This document shows, piece after piece, positions 24,057 to 32,081 of a stretch of DNA of 36,433 nt. The stretch's first letter is position 1; the number at the start of each line of letters is the position of its first letter. The stretch spans positions 1 through 36,433 of the forward strand of contig CAYWMP010000042.1 of the NCBI GenBank assembly GCA_964459445.1, written 5' to 3'. The translations under genes and the position numbers were made by a program. The notes beneath the pieces were generated by a model. The model made no database searches. It saw only the letters and a program-made list of their open reading frames with translations, and was not told where the DNA came from. The DNA is from CAYWMP01 sp964459445 (lineage in GTDB: Bacteria > Desulfobacterota > DSM-4660 > Desulfatiglandales > HGW-15).

Positions 24057-24497
24057 AAAAACGGCTTTACCTCTAATGTTATTTACTCAGAAAAGCCATG
24101 CCATAGGGCCTTCAGGGGATGATTGGCAGGAGTCCGGCACTTCAGCGGAAGTGCCGGACTTGCGGATAATATGAAAACTTAGTTCGCTTCGCTCACGTTT
24201 GGAATGCTGGAATGTTGGAGCACTGGAATAATGGGTCCTGAGACCAGGTGTCGGGTTTCAGGAGTCAGGAGCGTTGGCGTAGATGTTTGAAATCTCGTAT
24301 CTGACTACGCAGCGCCGGAGTCAGTTTTTTGATCAAACTGGCCGCTTCGGCGCCATGAGGCGGCGCTGAACACTGAAACCTGAAATCCATCACGCCATGT
24401 GAGTTACAAAAAATAAGACTCCAACATATAACTATAATATCAATAAGTTATGGAATTCCCGAGACGCATCTTTATGAAAAATTTACATCATGGGATG
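24057..24497. other. Intergenic region with a perfect 13-bp hairpin
   Basis: AGTCCGGCACTTC (24131-24143) and its exact complement (24148-24160) flank AGCG. Neither strand has a U-tract after it, so it is not a classic terminator. The rest includes GGAATGCTGGAATGTTGGAG-type repetitive sequence and a loose CAGCGCCG/CGGCGCTG pair around 24311-24370. No gene was seen. Confidence 0.5.
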
Positions 24498-25682
24498 TCA
24501 TGCAGGCAATGCCTCTGCCACTTTCTTTGCCAGGGCGCGGCATGCCGATCTTCCCTTTTCATCCGGTACATACTGTATTCTCAGGCCGGGGTCCACCATG
24601 TTAAATTTCATTTCTTTAAGTTCTTCATTAATCAGCTTGACCGCCTCGCCGCTCCAGCCGTAGGAACCGAATGCCGCCCCGACCTTGCCCAGGGGCTTAA
24701 GGCCTTTCATATAGGTCAAGAAATCGCTGACCGTTGGGAAAAGACCGTTGTTGAGAGTGCAGGACCCGACGATGACGGCGCCTGCATCCAGGATTTCGGT
24801 CATGATGTCGCTTCGGTGCCAGGTGCGCAGATGATAGGGCTTGGCATCCACGCCTTCTTCGGCCAGGGACTCCACAATGGTCTCGGCCATCATTTCGGTG
24901 CTGTGCCACATGGTATCGTAAACCACCAAAGCCTTTCTCTTGGGCTTCTGTTCACTCCACTCCGCGTAGGCATTGATAATTTTGGCTGGAGTCTTTCGCC
25001 ACATAATCCCATGGTCGGGACAAATCATGTTGATTTCTAACCCGGACTCCTTGACCTTGTTCACAAGTTTTAAGATGAGGGGTGCATAGAGCATCAAGAT
25101 ATTGGCGTAGTATTTCATGGCGTGGGGCATGATAGCGTCGCCGATTTCATCGTCGAACCGCTCGATTCCGGCATAATGTTGTCCGAAACCATCGCTCGAG
25201 AAGAGTATCTTCTCATCATTGGCATAGGTGAACATGCTGTCCGGCCAGTGCACCATCCGGGTTTCAAGAAATGTGAGGGTGCGTTTTCCTAAACTCAACT
25301 GTCCGCCGTCCTCTACGGGCTGATAATTCCATTCCTGTGGAAAATGCCGGGAAAGGTTTTTGTGTCCCAATTTGGAGCAGATCAGGGGTTTGTCTTCACC
25401 GATTCTGTGCATTACCCTGGCCAGTCCCCCGGAGTGATCCATCTCCGTATGGTTGCTAATGACGTAGTCGATTTTTCCGGGATCCACGATCTGACTGATG
25501 TTATCAAGGAGTTCGTCTGCGAACTCTTTTTTCACAGTATCAATTAAGGTTATCTTCTCATCCATGATGAGAAAGGCATTGTAGGTCGTCCCCAAATGGG
25601 TTGAATACCCGTGAAAATCACGGATGTTCCAATCAATGCAGCCAACCCCATAAATTCCATCTGCTATTTCTAATGGCTTCAT
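24498..25682 (-). CDS. fprA: Flavodiiron protein (FprA/ROO-type)
   Basis: Cytosolic O2 (or NO) reductase of 394 residues. The N-terminal metallo-beta-lactamase domain holds the diiron ligands: NHTEMDHSGG (H, E, D, H), with later H and D in HWPDSMF and FSSDGFGQH, and a last His in CPDHGIMW. The C-terminal flavodoxin domain (about 255-394) shows YDTMWHSTEMMAETI and GSCTLNNGLFP. The ATG at 25682 has AAAGGAG upstream and overlaps the preceding small gene by 4 bp. A rubredoxin encoded just upstream is its likely electron donor. Confidence 0.95.
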   Translation of the reverse strand: MKPLEIADGIYGVGCIDWNIRDFHGYSTHLGTTYNAFLIMDEKITLIDTVKKEFADELLDNISQIVDPGKIDYVISNHTEMDHSGGLARVMHRIGEDKPLICSKLGHKNLSRHFPQEWNYQPVEDGGQLSLGKRTLTFLETRMVHWPDSMFTYANDEKILFSSDGFGQHYAGIERFDDEIGDAIMPHAMKYYANILMLYAPLILKLVNKVKESGLEINMICPDHGIMWRKTPAKIINAYAEWSEQKPKRKALVVYDTMWHSTEMMAETIVESLAEEGVDAKPYHLRTWHRSDIMTEILDAGAVIVGSCTLNNGLFPTVSDFLTYMKGLKPLGKVGAAFGSYGWSGEAVKLINEELKEMKFNMVDPGLRIQYVPDEKGRSACRALAKKVAEALPA

Positions 25683-25942
25683 GTTTCGCTCCTTTCAACC
25701 TTCTCATTCAACCCCATCCCCTCACCCCAATGATTAAACAAACAAAAATCCCCCAGTTCTCGCAGAAGACTCTTCAGCTGCGAGATCTCCATTACAATGA
25801 TACTCAATTTCTCGTGGTTTTTAGGGTCACTGATCTTTTGGATCAGTTGGCGGGCGAATCCGCCAATTATCATAGGCGAATTCTCGATCTCGCGGGCGAT
25901 CCCTGCTACAACCCGTTCGAAGGTTGCAAGCCGTTCCCACAA
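25679..25942 (-). CDS. Unidentified small helical protein between rubredoxin and fprA
   Basis: About 87 residues, mostly amphipathic helix (RLWERLATFERVVAGIAREIE, cut as RLWERLATFE and VVAGIAREIE; then HEKLSIIVMEISQLKSLLREL). It has no Cys pair and no signal peptide. The start is uncertain. TTG at 25942 is used because the rubredoxin stops at 25959. The stop overlaps the fprA start (ATGA), which argues for real translation and coupling. No family was recognised. It might help assemble or regulate the rubredoxin-flavodiiron pair, a guess from position alone. Confidence 0.5.
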   Translation of the reverse strand: MWERLATFERVVAGIAREIENSPMIIGGFARQLIQKISDPKNHEKLSIIVMEISQLKSLLRELGDFCLFNHWGEGMGLNEKVERSET

Positions 25943-25958
25943 CCTCTCTTTCGGGTGC

Positions 25959-26117
25959 CTATTCCTTCTCGAACTGATCTTTGCCGGCTCCACAAATAGG
26001 GCAGACCCAGTCATCAGAAACATCATCAAAGGCAGTTCCGGGTTCTACACCGCTATCGGAATCTCCCAGTTCAGGATCATATACATAACCACATACCGAA
26101 CAAACATATTTATCCAT
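25959..26117 (-). CDS. rub: Rubredoxin
   Basis: Complete 52-residue rubredoxin. The iron knuckles are C6/C9 (YVCSVCGYVYDP) and C39/C42 (WVCPICGAGKDQF), with the conserved aromatic residues Y4, Y11, Y13 and W37. AGGAGAAT precedes the ATG. It is encoded before the small helical protein and fprA, matching the rubredoxin:oxygen oxidoreductase arrangement of Desulfovibrio. It should pass electrons to the flavodiiron enzyme. Confidence 0.95.
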   Translation of the reverse strand: MDKYVCSVCGYVYDPELGDSDSGVEPGTAFDDVSDDWVCPICGAGKDQFEKE

Positions 26118-26219
26118 AACAGAATTCTCCTTTCAGCGTTCTATGCTGCCAAATTTTTAATGCATGTGCAACGCATAATTCAATTGTCTTGCTGTTTTAA
26201 CCCATGTAACGCCCAAACA

Positions 26220-26250
26220 AAGGGAGAGGGAAGTGCCATCCCTCTCCCTT
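26220..26250 (-). terminator. Rho-independent terminator after cooS
   Basis: AGGGAGAGGGA (26221-26231) and its exact complement (26239-26249) form an 11-12 bp stem around a 7-base loop. On the minus strand it is followed by TTTGTTTG. It lies 32 bp after the cooS stop. Confidence 0.8.
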
Positions 26251-26281
26251 AGAGGTTCTCAGGATGGATAGGGATTGTCGT

Positions 26282-28261
26282 TTAGGCGGCGATGTCTCGC
26301 CGGTCAGCCATATCAACCAAGACCCTTTCCCTGGCCTTATCAATACCTAGGGCCTTTCTTTTCTTATCAATGTGCGCAATCATCATTTGTGCCATCTCAT
26401 GGGGATCAGCCGTAAATCCCCATTTTCCGAATCCCATTTCTTCGAGGCCTCCGAAAAGGAGCTTATGGAACTTTGTTTCCTCGATGATTGGGAACGTGAC
26501 GCCAAATACGGTGTAAACACCGGATGCCACAAAATACTGACCGATACAGATGGCTTTCTCGCTCATATATTCCGGGGCCGCGCCAGCCACGGGAAGATCG
26601 GCAATGCTGTCACCCAGGCCGCCGACCCGCACCATCTCAGAGCATGCTATCAGGATTCGGCTGTTGTCTACACAGGAGCCGCATCCCAGGACAGGGGGCA
26701 TGCCCACGGTTTCGCAGACTTCCCTCAAACCCGGTCCCGCAAGATGGGCCGCTTCCGGTGTATAGAGCCCCGCCTTGGCCATGGCTATCTGTGAACAACC
26801 GGTCTGCACCACAAGCACATCATTCCTGATGAGCTCCTTAACGAGTTCCAAATGGACCCAATCCTGTTTGACCCTTGGGTTGGTACAACCGACAACCCCT
26901 GCCACACCTCTGATTCTCCCGTTGATGATATTGTCGTTGAGCGGGGTGTAGGAGGCCCTGAAAGTGCCGCCGAGCATGTAATTAATGTACTCGTGGGAAA
27001 ATCCATGGACACCCATGTTCTTTATCTGGGGGATCTCAATGGGCAGATTCCGGTTCTTATACCTTATGATCGCATTTTCGACGATAGCGTCCGTACATTC
27101 CCTGGGTGTGTGCTCATGAAATTCGATATGCTCCACGCCTTCGAGGCGGCATCTCGGATTGGTGGTGAAAAGCTTGGTCCCGTAGCAATCCGCAACCTTT
27201 GCAAGCCCCTGCTTGATGCACTGAACATCCACGGCCATGGCATCAACTGCGCCTGTGACCATGATCGATTCGGTTGACATGAAGTTACCGGCATGGGGAA
27301 TACCGTGCCTGCAGATCATCTCGGCTCCTGAGCAGCACATGCCCACCAGATTGATACCCGCCGCGCCAGCATCTTTTGCTGCCTGGATCAGGGTCGGATC
27401 ATTGACCGATTCCAACATCGACTCAAAGAGGTTGGGCTCATGGCCATGAATAATGATGTTGACCTGGTCTTCTTTCAGGCAACCCATATTTACTTCGGTT
27501 CGAACCGGTGTGGGGGTGCCGAAGAGGATGTCGGAAATCTCCGTGGCTACCATGGAGCCACCCCATCCGTCGGCCAGAGCCGTTCGGCTGCACTGGTGCG
27601 TCAGATTTTCATAATCCTGGTCCACACCCATGTGGGTGCGATGCATCAGTTCCATGATCTCACGCATGGCGCCCCTTGGAACAACACCGTATTTGCGCCA
27701 GGTCTCCAGGGTCTTTTCCGGTACCCGTTTGGCAAAGGGGATTTCCCCTTCAACCTGGGTATAGGTGCGTTCGAGCTCATTATAGAGGTCTGTTGCGATA
27801 TCTTTGGTTTCCCGGTCTTGGACCTCGATTCCCAATTCCTTGGCCACTTCTTCAAGCTTAATGGGATCCTTGATGCTATAGTCCTTGATGTTGCCGTTGA
27901 CGACCTCCCGGAAGAGATCCAACATACTCATACCATGGTCCGTATGAGCGGCGCCTCCGCAAGCCACCATTCGTCCGAAATTCCTTGCCATGATCGTGTC
28001 AATGGTCGCACCGCAAACACCGACCTTGCCATAGGGATCTTTGGCGTTCATTCGACATGGCCCCATGGCGCAATGCTTGCAGCATGCCGAATCCGCACCG
28101 ATCGGGCAGGCCTTCATATTGGCTGCACGGTGAAATGCGGTTTCTACACCGTCTCTCTCTGCCTTGGCGAGCATTTGGGCTGTGGCATCGCAGATAGTGA
28201 CGTCTTTAATGTTCAGGCCCTTCGGGGTCTTCTCGGTCACTTTCTTTTTTTCCTTCTCCAT
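26282..28261 (-). CDS. cooS: Anaerobic Ni-Fe carbon monoxide dehydrogenase, catalytic subunit
   Basis: 659 residues, slightly longer than typical CooS (620-640). Cluster D ligands C52 and C60 and cluster B ligands C61, C64, C69 and C83 have the same spacing as in Carboxydothermus CooS-II. C-cluster candidates are His in IIHGHEPN, Cys in VQCIKQG, GVVGCTNP, VQTGCSQIA and KAICIGQY. It reversibly oxidises CO with ferredoxin as partner. The ATG at 28261 follows GGAGGGAAAAGG. No cooC, cooF or acetyl-CoA synthase genes are adjacent. It has its own terminator and sits inside an oxygen-defence cluster. A PerR-box-like site lies about 45 bp upstream. Confidence 0.96.
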   Translation of the reverse strand: MEKEKKKVTEKTPKGLNIKDVTICDATAQMLAKAERDGVETAFHRAANMKACPIGADSACCKHCAMGPCRMNAKDPYGKVGVCGATIDTIMARNFGRMVACGGAAHTDHGMSMLDLFREVVNGNIKDYSIKDPIKLEEVAKELGIEVQDRETKDIATDLYNELERTYTQVEGEIPFAKRVPEKTLETWRKYGVVPRGAMREIMELMHRTHMGVDQDYENLTHQCSRTALADGWGGSMVATEISDILFGTPTPVRTEVNMGCLKEDQVNIIIHGHEPNLFESMLESVNDPTLIQAAKDAGAAGINLVGMCCSGAEMICRHGIPHAGNFMSTESIMVTGAVDAMAVDVQCIKQGLAKVADCYGTKLFTTNPRCRLEGVEHIEFHEHTPRECTDAIVENAIIRYKNRNLPIEIPQIKNMGVHGFSHEYINYMLGGTFRASYTPLNDNIINGRIRGVAGVVGCTNPRVKQDWVHLELVKELIRNDVLVVQTGCSQIAMAKAGLYTPEAAHLAGPGLREVCETVGMPPVLGCGSCVDNSRILIACSEMVRVGGLGDSIADLPVAGAAPEYMSEKAICIGQYFVASGVYTVFGVTFPIIEETKFHKLLFGGLEEMGFGKWGFTADPHEMAQMMIAHIDKKRKALGIDKARERVLVDMADRRDIAA

Positions 28262-28304
28262 CCTTTTCCCTCCTGTTTGGGTTATGATTTCTCCGTTATG
28301 GAGA

Positions 28305-28324
28305 GTAGTAACTATTCCTAATTG
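28305..28324. promoter_or_regulatory. PerR-box-like sequence upstream of cooS
   Basis: GTAGTAACTATTCCTAATTG matches 16 of 20 positions of the perR upstream palindrome (32020-32040, reverse strand reading). It overlaps the stop codon of the preceding small gene and lies 44 bp before cooS. Palindromy is weaker than at perR. Confidence 0.4.
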
Positions 28325-28560
28325 TCCGACAATTCAATTACACTTTTCCAGAACGCTACAAAGCCGTCGCGGCCCGGCAGGACTTGAATCAATTCCCACC
28401 CATCCTCGCCCCTTTTGTTCAGGATTTCGCCTAAAGCCTCCAATTGGTCGGTGGGTATGCCCTGCAGATTGCAATCGCCCTGATCGTTACAGAAGTAAAC
28501 GACGGATTCGAATGCATCGGCAGGATGGGTTGTGATTTCGTATTTATACTTCATGGCCAT
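28318..28560 (-). CDS. Small DUF4177-like protein
   Basis: 80-residue protein. It opens with a strand (MKYKYEITTHP) and ends with EILNKRGEDGWELIQVLPG-type sequence (GEDGWELIQVL, then FVAFWK). The pattern GxDGWELV plus a closing aromatic strand is typical of the small DUF4177 family, whose function is unknown. Two Cys (FCNDQGDC) are present. The start is uncertain between ATG at 28560 and 28554. It precedes cooS by 56 bp and is probably co-transcribed. Confidence 0.6.
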   Translation of the reverse strand: MAMKYKYEITTHPADAFESVVYFCNDQGDCNLQGIPTDQLEALGEILNKRGEDGWELIQVLPGRDGFVAFWKSVIELSDN

Positions 28561-28885
28561 TTCACTTTCGCCGAAGCCCTATGTTGTCAATGTCCCCAAG
28601 CAATCGCTCTGGGGAGAAGACCTCACTGATCTCACCTGGTAAGGGAACCCCCATGAGCGCCAAGTTGCTTTTTAAGATGAACGTCAAACATTGAACACGC
28701 GTCTTGCCGTAGCATTTGCGAAGGCAGATCGAACGTCCAACGTCGAATGAAAAACAAACATATAGCCACGAAATTTTTAATAACTATTACCCGTTGGACC
28801 GGTCTTTTTCATCGTCTTTTCCATTAAACATTCAATGTTGAACGTTCATTTTTTTGTGTAAACCGATATTTGTGAATCGAAATCC
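28561..28885. other. Intergenic region
   Basis: No gene. It contains decayed repetitive sequence (CATTCAATGTTGAACGTTC near 28826 and a related ACGTCCAACGTCGAATG near 28732), a pair of approximately inverted blocks about 95 bp apart that could be another degenerate repeat element. Confidence 0.35.
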
Positions 28886-29089
28886 TTAACTCGCGCCTAC
28901 CGTTCCGGCCTCGGCCTCAAGCTTACATTTGGTGAAGTCGATCTTCTCACCACATCCTGCACAGCTGTGTTCTCTGTTGAATTCGTCCGAAAAGATTTCC
29001 TTTTCTTTGCCGCAACTCGGACATTTACAGACAAAGGACTTCAAATTCTTCAGGTCTTGCATTCCGGGGCAGTGTAGGGGTGTCGTCAT
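28886..29089 (-). CDS. Small zinc-ribbon protein
   Basis: 67 residues with two Cys knuckles: VCKCPSCGKEKEIF and HSCAGCGEKIDF, a four-Cys (CX2C-X18-20-CX2C) zinc or iron site. AAGGAGG precedes the ATG. Its function is unknown. It stands between flavodoxin and the DUF4177/cooS genes. Similar tiny knuckle proteins accompany rubredoxins and desulfoferrodoxin in Desulfobacterota. Confidence 0.75.
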   Translation of the reverse strand: MTTPLHCPGMQDLKNLKSFVCKCPSCGKEKEIFSDEFNREHSCAGCGEKIDFTKCKLEAEAGTVGAS

Positions 29090-29124
29090 CAGTAACCTCC
29101 TTTTCAGTGCTCATATTTTCAATT

Positions 29125-29562
29125 CTATCCGGCAATCTTTTTGCCCAATTCACGGCCATAATCCTGGGCCATTTGCGTGCCCCCGCCCAAAGAGGCGGAT
29201 TTCAGCCTGAGCGGGCCACTTGCCATGTCCATCTTGTAAATGTTCTTCATGGTATCGTAGATGCGGTCGGGAGCTTCACCACTCCAGCCAAAGGCACCGA
29301 AGGAGCCCCCGGCTTTGCCCTCAAGGTTCAGCTTTTCAGCCAAAAAGAGGAGGGTCTTCATGCCCTGCATCATTTCACCGTGATAGGTGGCGGAACCGAA
29401 TACATAGGCATCATAGCCTTCGAGGTCTTCCTCTTTCTTTATGCCTGAAGCATTGGCCACCTCCGCTTCACCGCCCTGAAATCGAATTCCCTCGGCGATC
29501 AATTCCGCGATGTCTTTGGTATCGCCGGTCCTGGTCGTGTAAACCACAAGGGCCTTTCCCAT
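29125..29562 (-). CDS. Flavodoxin
   Basis: 145-residue FMN electron carrier. The phosphate loop is TTRTGDTKDIA (residues about 9-19), the first aromatic region is FGSATYHGEM, and the second loop is SFGAFGWSGEAPDRIY. This matches the flavodoxin domain seen at the C-terminus of FprA-type proteins more than long-chain flavodoxins. GGGAG precedes the ATG. It likely exchanges electrons with ferredoxin- or rubredoxin-linked enzymes in this cluster. Confidence 0.9.
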   Translation of the reverse strand: MGKALVVYTTRTGDTKDIAELIAEGIRFQGGEAEVANASGIKKEEDLEGYDAYVFGSATYHGEMMQGMKTLLFLAEKLNLEGKAGGSFGAFGWSGEAPDRIYDTMKNIYKMDMASGPLRLKSASLGGGTQMAQDYGRELGKKIAG

Positions 29563-29612
29563 TTTTTACTCCCTTATATAATGACTTTTTCTATAATGGC
29601 GCTCAGATACGC

Positions 29613-29792
29613 TTACGCCTCTTCCTCATCCACGTGGGAGTGATACTTGGATCCGCAATGGGGACAGAGAACTTCTATCTCTTCTTCCTTTCCTATATAC
29701 TTCTCGCGCAATTTTTCCGGACCGAGAAAGGTGACATCGCCACAGGCGCATTCCGGACACTCGGCCCTGACCTTAAACTTCTTTTTTGACAT
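29613..29792 (-). CDS. Tiny zinc-ribbon protein
   Basis: 59 residues: RAECPECACGDVTFLG, then EVLCPHCGSKYHSH. The four Cys of CX2C...CX2C suggest a zinc or iron knuckle, and acidic residues close the protein (DEEEA). The ATG at 29792 is in a cluster with 30-50 bp gaps on either side. No family name is known to me. It is very short and easily missed by annotation. Confidence 0.7.
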   Translation of the reverse strand: MSKKKFKVRAECPECACGDVTFLGPEKLREKYIGKEEEIEVLCPHCGSKYHSHVDEEEA

Positions 29793-29826
29793 ACCTAAAT
29801 TCCCCTTTGTTCAAATGGTTTTCTGT

Positions 29827-29982
29827 TTATCCCAATCTGGGATCCTGTCCTGTTTGTCCGCAATCCGGAACATAGCAGGAAACATCTACAAATTCGCATT
29901 TTTCTTTGCAGGATGGACACGTTTCAGGCGGCGTGTCTGCCTTCAGGGTGTACCCGCAATCCTTACATTTCCAATCTCCCAT
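29827..29982 (-). CDS. Rubredoxin-like domain protein
   Basis: 51 residues with the pattern of the rubrerythrin C-terminal domain: WKCKDCGYTLKADTPPETCPSCKEKCEF. Two CX2C knuckles bind one iron. Three extra Cys follow (KCEFVDVSCYVPDCG), which is unusual for a rubredoxin and could mark a second metal or disulfide site. It begins with ATG at 29982, 26 bp after the ferritin gene. Electron donation to the neighbouring ferritin or desulfoferrodoxin is a guess. Confidence 0.75.
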   Translation of the reverse strand: MGDWKCKDCGYTLKADTPPETCPSCKEKCEFVDVSCYVPDCGQTGQDPRLG

Positions 29983-30008
29983 GATGATTCCCCTTTCTTC
30001 TCTTCCTA

Positions 30009-30518
30009 TTACTCGGCGCCCCCGGCAGGAGGCGTGAAAACCCGTTTTCCAAGCTCTTGATCCAGGAAGAAGAGACTCGTTTCCCCTACCAGGTTTATCT
30101 TATCAATGTTTTCCCTGGCACTATCCTCTTCCTCAACCTGCTCCGTGACAAACCACTGGAGAAAGGCATTCGTAGCATGATCGTGCTCCTCGAGTGCCAA
30201 GTCCACCAGTTTATTGATAAGACCGGTTACCTTTTGCTCGTGCTCCAGAGTCGCCTCAAAGGCCGCCAGGGGTGAAGCCCATTCCGTAGGCGGAGCATCA
30301 ATGGCCTGTAGTGTCACGCGCCCGCCCATCTCATTGATGAAATTATAAAACTTGGCCGCGTGGGAGAGTTCTTCCTGCGTCTGAACCCTCATCCAATTCG
30401 CAAAGCCCTTCAAGCTAATGGATTGGAAATAGGCTTCCATGGAGAGATAAAGGTATGCTGAATAGGTTTCCGCATTCAGTTGATCGTTTAAGGCTTTTTC
30501 CATCTTTTCACTGAACAT
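30009..30518 (-). CDS. ftn: Ferritin
   Basis: 169-residue non-haem ferritin that oxidises and stores iron. Ferroxidase residues are visible in the four-helix bundle: NAETYSAYLYLSMEAYF (E, Y), EELSHAAKFYNF (E, H) and the Glu-rich EQVEEEDSARENI. The ATG at 30518 is chosen over an earlier in-frame start at 30536 because GGAAAGG lies upstream and the N-terminus MFSEKMEKALNDQLN fits FtnA. It starts 6 bp after desulfoferrodoxin stops. Confidence 0.94.
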   Translation of the reverse strand: MFSEKMEKALNDQLNAETYSAYLYLSMEAYFQSISLKGFANWMRVQTQEELSHAAKFYNFINEMGGRVTLQAIDAPPTEWASPLAAFEATLEHEQKVTGLINKLVDLALEEHDHATNAFLQWFVTEQVEEEDSARENIDKINLVGETSLFFLDQELGKRVFTPPAGGAE

Positions 30519-30523
30519 AATTT

Positions 30524-30898
30524 CTACCCTTTCCAAAGGCCATGGAGATTGCAGTATTCTCGAGCTTCAACATTTTCGGCCTTTACGTCAAAATTGGCTT
30601 CCGGCGCCTCTCCCGGATTAAGAAACTGCCGATAGGCCTTGTCGCCCACAACGAGTTCGACCCATTCTATGTGGTGATTTTCTTCCATTGGATGGGGCAC
30701 ACTTCCGACCTTCACGTTAATACCGGCATCCGTCTTCTCGACGACCGGCACATGCTTTTCCTTGGCTGCGTCTACGGTGTTTTCTTTGAATAGTATCATC
30801 GGTTGTCCACAGCATACGAGTTCGCCGCCGCCGGCATGAACGACCTCAACGATGTTGCCGCATGCTTCACATTTATAAATCTCTAATCTCTCTGGCAT
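30524..30898 (-). CDS. dfx: Desulfoferrodoxin (two-iron superoxide reductase)
   Basis: 124-residue superoxide reductase. Center I (rubredoxin-like Dx domain) has C10, C13, C29 and C30. Center II has the His4Cys set H49, H69, H75, C116 and H119, with K48 beside H49 as the active-site lysine (EKHVP). These match the numbering of Desulfovibrio Dfx almost exactly. It reduces superoxide to hydrogen peroxide using rubredoxin. A good GAGGAGGAAC SD precedes the ATG. It is followed at once by ferritin. Confidence 0.97.
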   Translation of the reverse strand: MPERLEIYKCEACGNIVEVVHAGGGELVCCGQPMILFKENTVDAAKEKHVPVVEKTDAGINVKVGSVPHPMEENHHIEWVELVVGDKAYRQFLNPGEAPEANFDVKAENVEAREYCNLHGLWKG

Positions 30899-30979
30899 AA
30901 CTTGTTCCTCCTCTAGTATGAGATTTACCTTCGATAAATTCTTAGGCTGTTACCTTAAAAACGTTACGTGTTATTTATG

Positions 30980-31495
30980 TTAAAGCAGTTCATTCACTGC
31001 CGCCAACACGGCCTCGTAATCGGGTTCCTCTGCTACCTCCTTAACGAGCTGAATATGCCGGATAATGCCCTCTCGATCCACCACAAAGACACATCTTGCC
31101 AGCAGCCGTAACTCCTTAATCAGCAGCCCGTAGGCGGCCCCAAATGATGCATCGCGGTGATCCGATAGTGTAGTGACCTTGTCCACCCCCGCGGCGCCGC
31201 ACCATCGCTTCTGGGCAAAGGGCAGGTCCATGCTGATAGTCAGAATGGCGACGTCTTCACCCAGCCTTCCAGCCTCTTCATTAAACCTTCGGGTCTCCAT
31301 ATCGCATACCGGCGTATCAAGCGAGGGCACCGCAGAGATCACGCACACTTTGCCCTTATAGGAAGATAGCTTAACCGGTGATAGGTCATTATCAAGGACC
31401 TCAAAATCAGGGGCCTGATCCCCGACTTTAAGCTCCTCTCCCAATAGTGTCAGGGGGTTTCCCTGAATAGTGATGATTCCTGATCGTTCTGTCAT
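30980..31495 (-). CDS. tpx: Thiol peroxidase (Tpx, atypical 2-Cys peroxiredoxin)
   Basis: 171 residues. The peroxidatic C64 lies in SLDTPVCDMETRRF and the resolving C99 in KRWCGAAGV, the Tpx spacing. Downstream are DHRDASFGAAYG and RCVFVVDREG. It detoxifies hydrogen and alkyl peroxides using thioredoxin. It lies just after perR and before dfx, and should be under PerR control, although no box was found directly upstream in the 60-bp gap. Confidence 0.95.
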   Translation of the reverse strand: MTERSGIITIQGNPLTLLGEELKVGDQAPDFEVLDNDLSPVKLSSYKGKVCVISAVPSLDTPVCDMETRRFNEEAGRLGEDVAILTISMDLPFAQKRWCGAAGVDKVTTLSDHRDASFGAAYGLLIKELRLLARCVFVVDREGIIRHIQLVKEVAEEPDYEAVLAAVNELL

Positions 31496-31557
31496 TTTTG
31501 GTTCCCTTTCGAATTTATGCGGCTACATACCTTAACCACACCTTTAAACTGTTTGGG

Positions 31558-31998
31558 TTAATCCACCTTGCTGATGCAGGAAGGGTCCTCTTCTTCTAAC
31601 CTGCAGTCTGCGCAGAGGCCGACAAAGTCCAGCCTGTGTCCGAAAATACCATATTTGGTTAAATTCCCTAAGGCATTTTCAAGGACTTCCAAGTCATTGT
31701 CCGATGGCGCTATTGGGGCATCTTCGACCTTGCCGCAACGCATGCAGGTTACGTGATAATGATCTGAGACATTGCAATCGAAACGCATCTGGGAATGCCC
31801 TGGATCAAGCCTCCCAATAAGTCCATGGGTGCAAAGGATATCTAAATTACGATAGACCGTACCCATACTGATGCGAGGCAATCTCTTCCTCACTCTGTCA
31901 TAGATTTCGTCAGCGGTGGGGTGAAGATGATCACTCTTTACCTCTTCGAGTATCACCTGTCTCTGATGGGTCATTCTATATTTCCGGTCTGTATTCAA
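31558..31998 (-). CDS. perR: PerR/Fur-family peroxide-responsive repressor
   Basis: 146-residue metalloregulator. The winged helix is MTHQRQVILEEVKSDHLHPTADEIYDRV (cut: MTHQRQVILEEV, HPTADEIYDRV) and the recognition helix is RISMGTVYRNLDILC. The structural zinc site is C85, C88, C129, C132. The regulatory-site His/Asp (HSQMRFDCN, HYHVTC) fit PerR. The start used is TTG at 31998, giving the usual N-terminal extension. ATG at 31974 is an alternative. A near-perfect PerR-type palindrome sits 22 bp upstream, indicating autoregulation. It heads the tpx-dfx-ftn group. Confidence 0.9.
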   Translation of the reverse strand: MNTDRKYRMTHQRQVILEEVKSDHLHPTADEIYDRVRKRLPRISMGTVYRNLDILCTHGLIGRLDPGHSQMRFDCNVSDHYHVTCMRCGKVEDAPIAPSDNDLEVLENALGNLTKYGIFGHRLDFVGLCADCRLEEEDPSCISKVD

Positions 31999-32019
31999 AG
32001 GATTTTTTCTCTTGGAAAC

Positions 32020-32040
32020 TATTAGGAATGATTACTAATA
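32020..32040. promoter_or_regulatory. PerR box upstream of perR
   Basis: TATTAGGAATGATTACTAAT followed by A: a 21-bp palindrome in which 18 of 21 bases agree with its reverse complement (7-1-7 core flanked by TATTAG/CTAATA). It ends 22 bp from the perR start codon. Confidence 0.7.
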
Positions 32041-32081
32041 CTAGCAAGGCCCATGGCCCATGTCAAGCGTGCGCGACCTCT

